DNA from: Alistipes sp. | GTDB taxonomy: Bacteria > Bacteroidota > Bacteroidia > Bacteroidales > Rikenellaceae | Length of the DNA: 64,000 bases | Assembly (NCBI GenBank): GCA_017547175.1 | Contig: JAFYQI010000003.1 | Span: 1-64,000 of the forward strand | Direction of reading: 5' to 3' | Shown here: one piece after another, positions 61,623 to 64,000 of the stretch | Numbering within the stretch: the first letter of the stretch is position 1 | Layout: every line of letters starts with the position of its first letter | Notes under the pieces: generated by a model | The model's database searches: none | Told to the model about the DNA's origin: nothing | The model's input: only the letters and a program-made list of their open reading frames with translations | Translations under genes and position numbers: made by a program

Positions 61623-62966
61623 TTACAGCAGCCCGAGGTTGTTCACAAAGATCAACAACAGCGTGATCGGGCAGATGACCTTCACCAAGAATCGCAGTAC
61701 GGCATACTCACCCTTGCGACAACAGTCGGGATAGAGTTGCTGCTCGAAGAGCTTTTTATCGAATCGATAACCGACAAAGATACAGGTTAGGAGTGCGCCC
61801 AACGGCAACATAATGTTGGCTGTCAGGTAGTCAAGCGAGTCGAAGAAGGTCAGACCAAAGATCATACACTCCTTACCCATGCCGAGCGAGAGCGAAGCCA
61901 ACACCGCGAGCAAACAGGTGATGAGTGTAACCATTCGAGCAGCCACACAGCGCGAAAGGTTCCACTCCTCTTCCAGGTAGGCCGTAGCCGACTCGTGCAT
62001 CGAGATGGTCGAGGTGAGGGCCGCTAACACCAGCAGCAGGAAGAAGATCGTGGACCACAAGGCACTGAGCGAGATATTGCTGAAGATCGACGGCAGGGTG
62101 ATAAAGACGAGCGAAGGACCCGATCCGGGTTCAATACCGGCGCTAAAGACTGCAGGGAAGATGACCAAACCGGCCATGACAGCCACCAACGTATCGAGCA
62201 GGGTTACCTGCAGAGCGGTAGCACGCACTGAAGTACCCTTCTTGAAGTAGGAGGCGTAGGTAATCATCGTACCCAGACCGATCGAGAGTGAGAAAAAGGC
62301 CTGACCGACTGCCATAAGGAAGGTTGCAGGCGTCACCTTCGAGAAATCGGGTTTGAGGAAGAACTTCAAACCCTCCATGCCACCCGGCATCAGAATCGAG
62401 TTAACAGCCAGCACAACCAATGCCACAAACAGCAGCGGCATCATCCACTTGGCGGCTCGCTCGATACCCTTCTGTACGCCCAGGGCAATAATTAAATGGG
62501 TAGCAAGGCCGAAACCAACGGCATACAACACCGGCTTCCAGGGATTTGCAACAAAGTTTTCGAAGGCCAATACATGGCTTTGCGGATCGGGATTGGTTAC
62601 CTGGCTACTGAAGGGCGAGTGGATCATATACTCCGCCGTCCAACCAGCAACAACCAGGTAAAAACCCAAGATCAGCACCGACGAAAGTACGCCCATGTAA
62701 CCCAGGGGCACCCAACGCTTATCCAAGGCACGGAAAGCACCCACGGCATTGCGATGCGTAGCCGTACCGATGGCAAATTCGCTCAACATGAGCGGAAGAC
62801 CAATCAGCAGGATCGCCACCAGATAGATCACCAAAAAGGCGCCACCACCATTTTCACCGGCCAAATAGGGGAATCGCCAAATATTACCCAAGCCGACAGC
62901 GCTGCCTGCAGCTACAAGTACAGCGCTGATGCGACCTGCAAAGGTCGCTCTTGTTTCTCCATTCAT
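61623..62966 (-). CDS. Neurotransmitter:sodium symporter (NSS/SNF) family transporter
   Basis: 447 residues with about 11 to 12 membrane helices. The first helix has the NSS sodium-site motif LVAAGSAVGLGNIWRFPYLAGENGGGAF. GQAFFSLSIGLGTMITYASY corresponds to TM6, and ALTSTISMHESATAYLEEEW to TM8. Members co-transport amino acids or related amines with sodium. The substrate is unknown; bacterial homologues carry tryptophan, tyrosine or leucine. The gene is on the folB/tyrS strand, 77 bases after folB, so may be transcribed with them. Confidence 0.92.
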   Translation of the reverse strand: MNGETRATFAGRISAVLVAAGSAVGLGNIWRFPYLAGENGGGAFLVIYLVAILLIGLPLMLSEFAIGTATHRNAVGAFRALDKRWVPLGYMGVLSSVLILGFYLVVAGWTAEYMIHSPFSSQVTNPDPQSHVLAFENFVANPWKPVLYAVGFGLATHLIIALGVQKGIERAAKWMMPLLFVALVVLAVNSILMPGGMEGLKFFLKPDFSKVTPATFLMAVGQAFFSLSIGLGTMITYASYFKKGTSVRATALQVTLLDTLVAVMAGLVIFPAVFSAGIEPGSGPSLVFITLPSIFSNISLSALWSTIFFLLLVLAALTSTISMHESATAYLEEEWNLSRCVAARMVTLITCLLAVLASLSLGMGKECMIFGLTFFDSLDYLTANIMLPLGALLTCIFVGYRFDKKLFEQQLYPDCCRKGEYAVLRFLVKVICPITLLLIFVNNLGLL

Positions 62967-63043
62967 CTACTAAAAACCTAACCTTAAAAAGCCAAGGGGC
63001 GACTCACCTCATTGAGTTGATGTCCCCCCTCTCTCTTAACTCA

Positions 63044-63397
63044 TTACGCTTCGAGCGTTACCGATACACTACGCAACTTGCCTCCCAACGGCGGAGCCAT
63101 CTTCGCCACCGTACAGCTCACCGACTCTACCTGCGGAAAACGGCTCTTCACCCTTTCGATGATATTCATTGCCACGCGCTCGATGGTGCGTTGCGTATGG
63201 GTCATCACCTCACGTACCACCTCATAGACTTCGAGGTAGTTGACGGCAATCTCCACACGGTCCAACTCCGCCACCTGTCCCAACTCGGTTACCAGCTGAA
63301 GATCGACCTGAAAACGGTTGCCGACCTTTTGTTCCAGCTCATAACAGCCATGATAGGCTCGGAACTCCATGCTGTCGAGCGTAATGCGGTATTTCAT
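63044..63397 (-). CDS. folB: Dihydroneopterin aldolase
   Basis: 117 residues from the ATG at 63397 (MKYRITLDSMEF). FolB cleaves dihydroneopterin to 6-hydroxymethyl-dihydropterin and glycolaldehyde in folate synthesis. The family pattern FRAYHGCYELEQKVGNRFQVDL (catalytic Glu and Lys regions) is clear, with NYLEVYEVVREVM, TIERVAMNIIERV and the late Lys in TVAKMAPPLGG. It starts four bases after the tyrS stop and is likely co-transcribed with it. Confidence 0.94.
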   Translation of the reverse strand: MKYRITLDSMEFRAYHGCYELEQKVGNRFQVDLQLVTELGQVAELDRVEIAVNYLEVYEVVREVMTHTQRTIERVAMNIIERVKSRFPQVESVSCTVAKMAPPLGGKLRSVSVTLEA

Positions 63398-63401
63398 GTG
63401 T

Positions 63402-64000
63402 TTACTCGACAATTACGAGGTAGTAGTTTTTCTTGCCGCGCTGCACCAAGAGATACTTGCCGGCAATGAGATCCTCCTCGGTCGTCGGACGCTGCGGATC
63501 GGCCACCTTCTCCTTGTTGAGCGAAACACCGCCACCCTGCACCATCTTGCGGCACTCACCCTTCGAGGGGAAGATCTGCGTCAGACCGGCAGCCAACTCA
63601 ATAAAGGGCAACTCAGCCAGCGCAGCACGCTCGATGCGGAACTGGGGCACACCCTCGAAGACCTGCAACAGGGTCTGCTCGTCCAACTTCTTCAGCGCCT
63701 CCGACGTAGCACCGCCAAAGAGGATCTGCGAAGCCTCAACAGCCTTCTCGTACTCCTCGCGCGAGTGAATCATCGTCGTAATCTCCTCGGCCAAACGCTT
63801 CTGCAGAATACGCAGGTGGGGAGCCTCGTCATGCTCCTTGGTCAGCTGATCGATCGTCTCGCGGTCGAGCAGCGTAAAGATCTTGATATAGCGCTTCGCA
63901 TCCTCGTCGCTTACGTTGAGCCAGAACTGGTAGAACTTATAGGGCGAAGTGTAGCGGGGCGAGAGCCATACGTTACCGCTCTCGGTCTTACCAAACTTCG
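63402..64000 (-). CDS. tyrS: Tyrosyl-tRNA synthetase, C-terminal part (cut by the window edge)
   Basis: The open frame runs off the window at 64000; the visible 199 codons are the C-terminal half. The class I KMSKS-equivalent signature is at the edge ([12 protein letters not shown]), followed by [19 protein letters not shown] and a C-terminal S4 RNA-binding domain ending KNYYLVIVE. TyrRS charges tRNA-Tyr. The start and the HIGH motif lie beyond the window. folB follows after a 4-base gap. Confidence 0.95.
   Translation of the reverse strand, partial: KFGKTESGNVWLSPRYTSPYKFYQFWLNVSDEDAKRYIKIFTLLDRETIDQLTKEHDEAPHLRILQKRLAEEITTMIHSREEYEKAVEASQILFGGATSEALKKLDEQTLLQVFEGVPQFRIERAALAELPFIELAAGLTQIFPSKGECRKMVQGGGVSLNKEKVADPQRPTTEEDLIAGKYLLVQRGKKNYYLVIVE

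Overview
The window reads as chromosomal DNA of a Bacteroidales bacterium. The evidence is a SusC/SusD outer-membrane pair, a PorX-type regulator, Bacteroidetes promoters of the form TTG-N19/20-TAnnTTTG, near absence of Shine-Dalgarno sequences, tRNAs without an encoded CCA, and a 30-residue COX24-like gene beside HU. GC-rich coding DNA, the gene content and a serine palmitoyltransferase/cysteate acyltransferase-like enzyme suggest Rikenellaceae, probably Alistipes. The genus is an inference that only a database comparison could settle.

Layout. 1-300: a 132-bp tandem repeat at the window edge. 356-2916 (+): a DUF2147 protein, a BASS-like transporter and a galactofuranosyltransferase-like enzyme. 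3150-8672 (-): tig, clpP, clpX and transketolase. 8730-9700: a gene-free kilobase holding an apparently unrecognised, densely folded RNA with its own promoter, flanked by long ATTACA-type palindromes. 9715-19268 (+): tightly packed glutaminyl cyclase, metH, metF, M20 hydrolase, rnr and a family 2 glycosyltransferase, with ATGA stop-start overlaps. 19420-20691 (+): an alpha-oxoamine synthase. 20860-28558 (-): rpsT, tRNA-Glu, a 47-residue ORF behind an ECF sigma factor, an SGNH hydrolase behind proS, and an OmpP1/FadL-like barrel behind a Trp/Tyr/Gly-rich lipoprotein. 28999-31064: tRNA-Ser, two small proteins and xpt. 31213-46347 (-): a TonB receptor, then a long gene cluster read rng, mfd, coaX, barrel, TPR protein, lptC, CNNM/CorC protein, ppiD-like chaperone. 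46686-51056 (-): COX24-like, hup, SRPBCC, tsaE, porX and a lone tyrosine recombinase. 51242-57107 (-): a SusC/SusD/lipoprotein operon. 57706-61518 (+): a small secreted protein, a porin, a YeiH-family exporter and a second SGNH hydrolase. 61623-64000 (-): a sodium symporter, folB and the 3' part of tyrS.

How the genes work together. tig-clpP-clpX is the protein-folding and degradation module. metH and metF form the methyl branch of one-carbon metabolism. The rng-to-ppiD cluster joins RNA decay, transcription-coupled repair, CoA synthesis and cell-envelope assembly. The SusCD operon is a nutrient-uptake system, apparently without its own hydrolase or regulator in this window.

The most unusual signals are the folded RNA at 8926-9250, the palindrome family around it, the terminator-promoter fusions in front of clpP and the gene at 880, the small ORF behind the ECF sigma factor, and a structured 3' UTR behind the SGNH gene.
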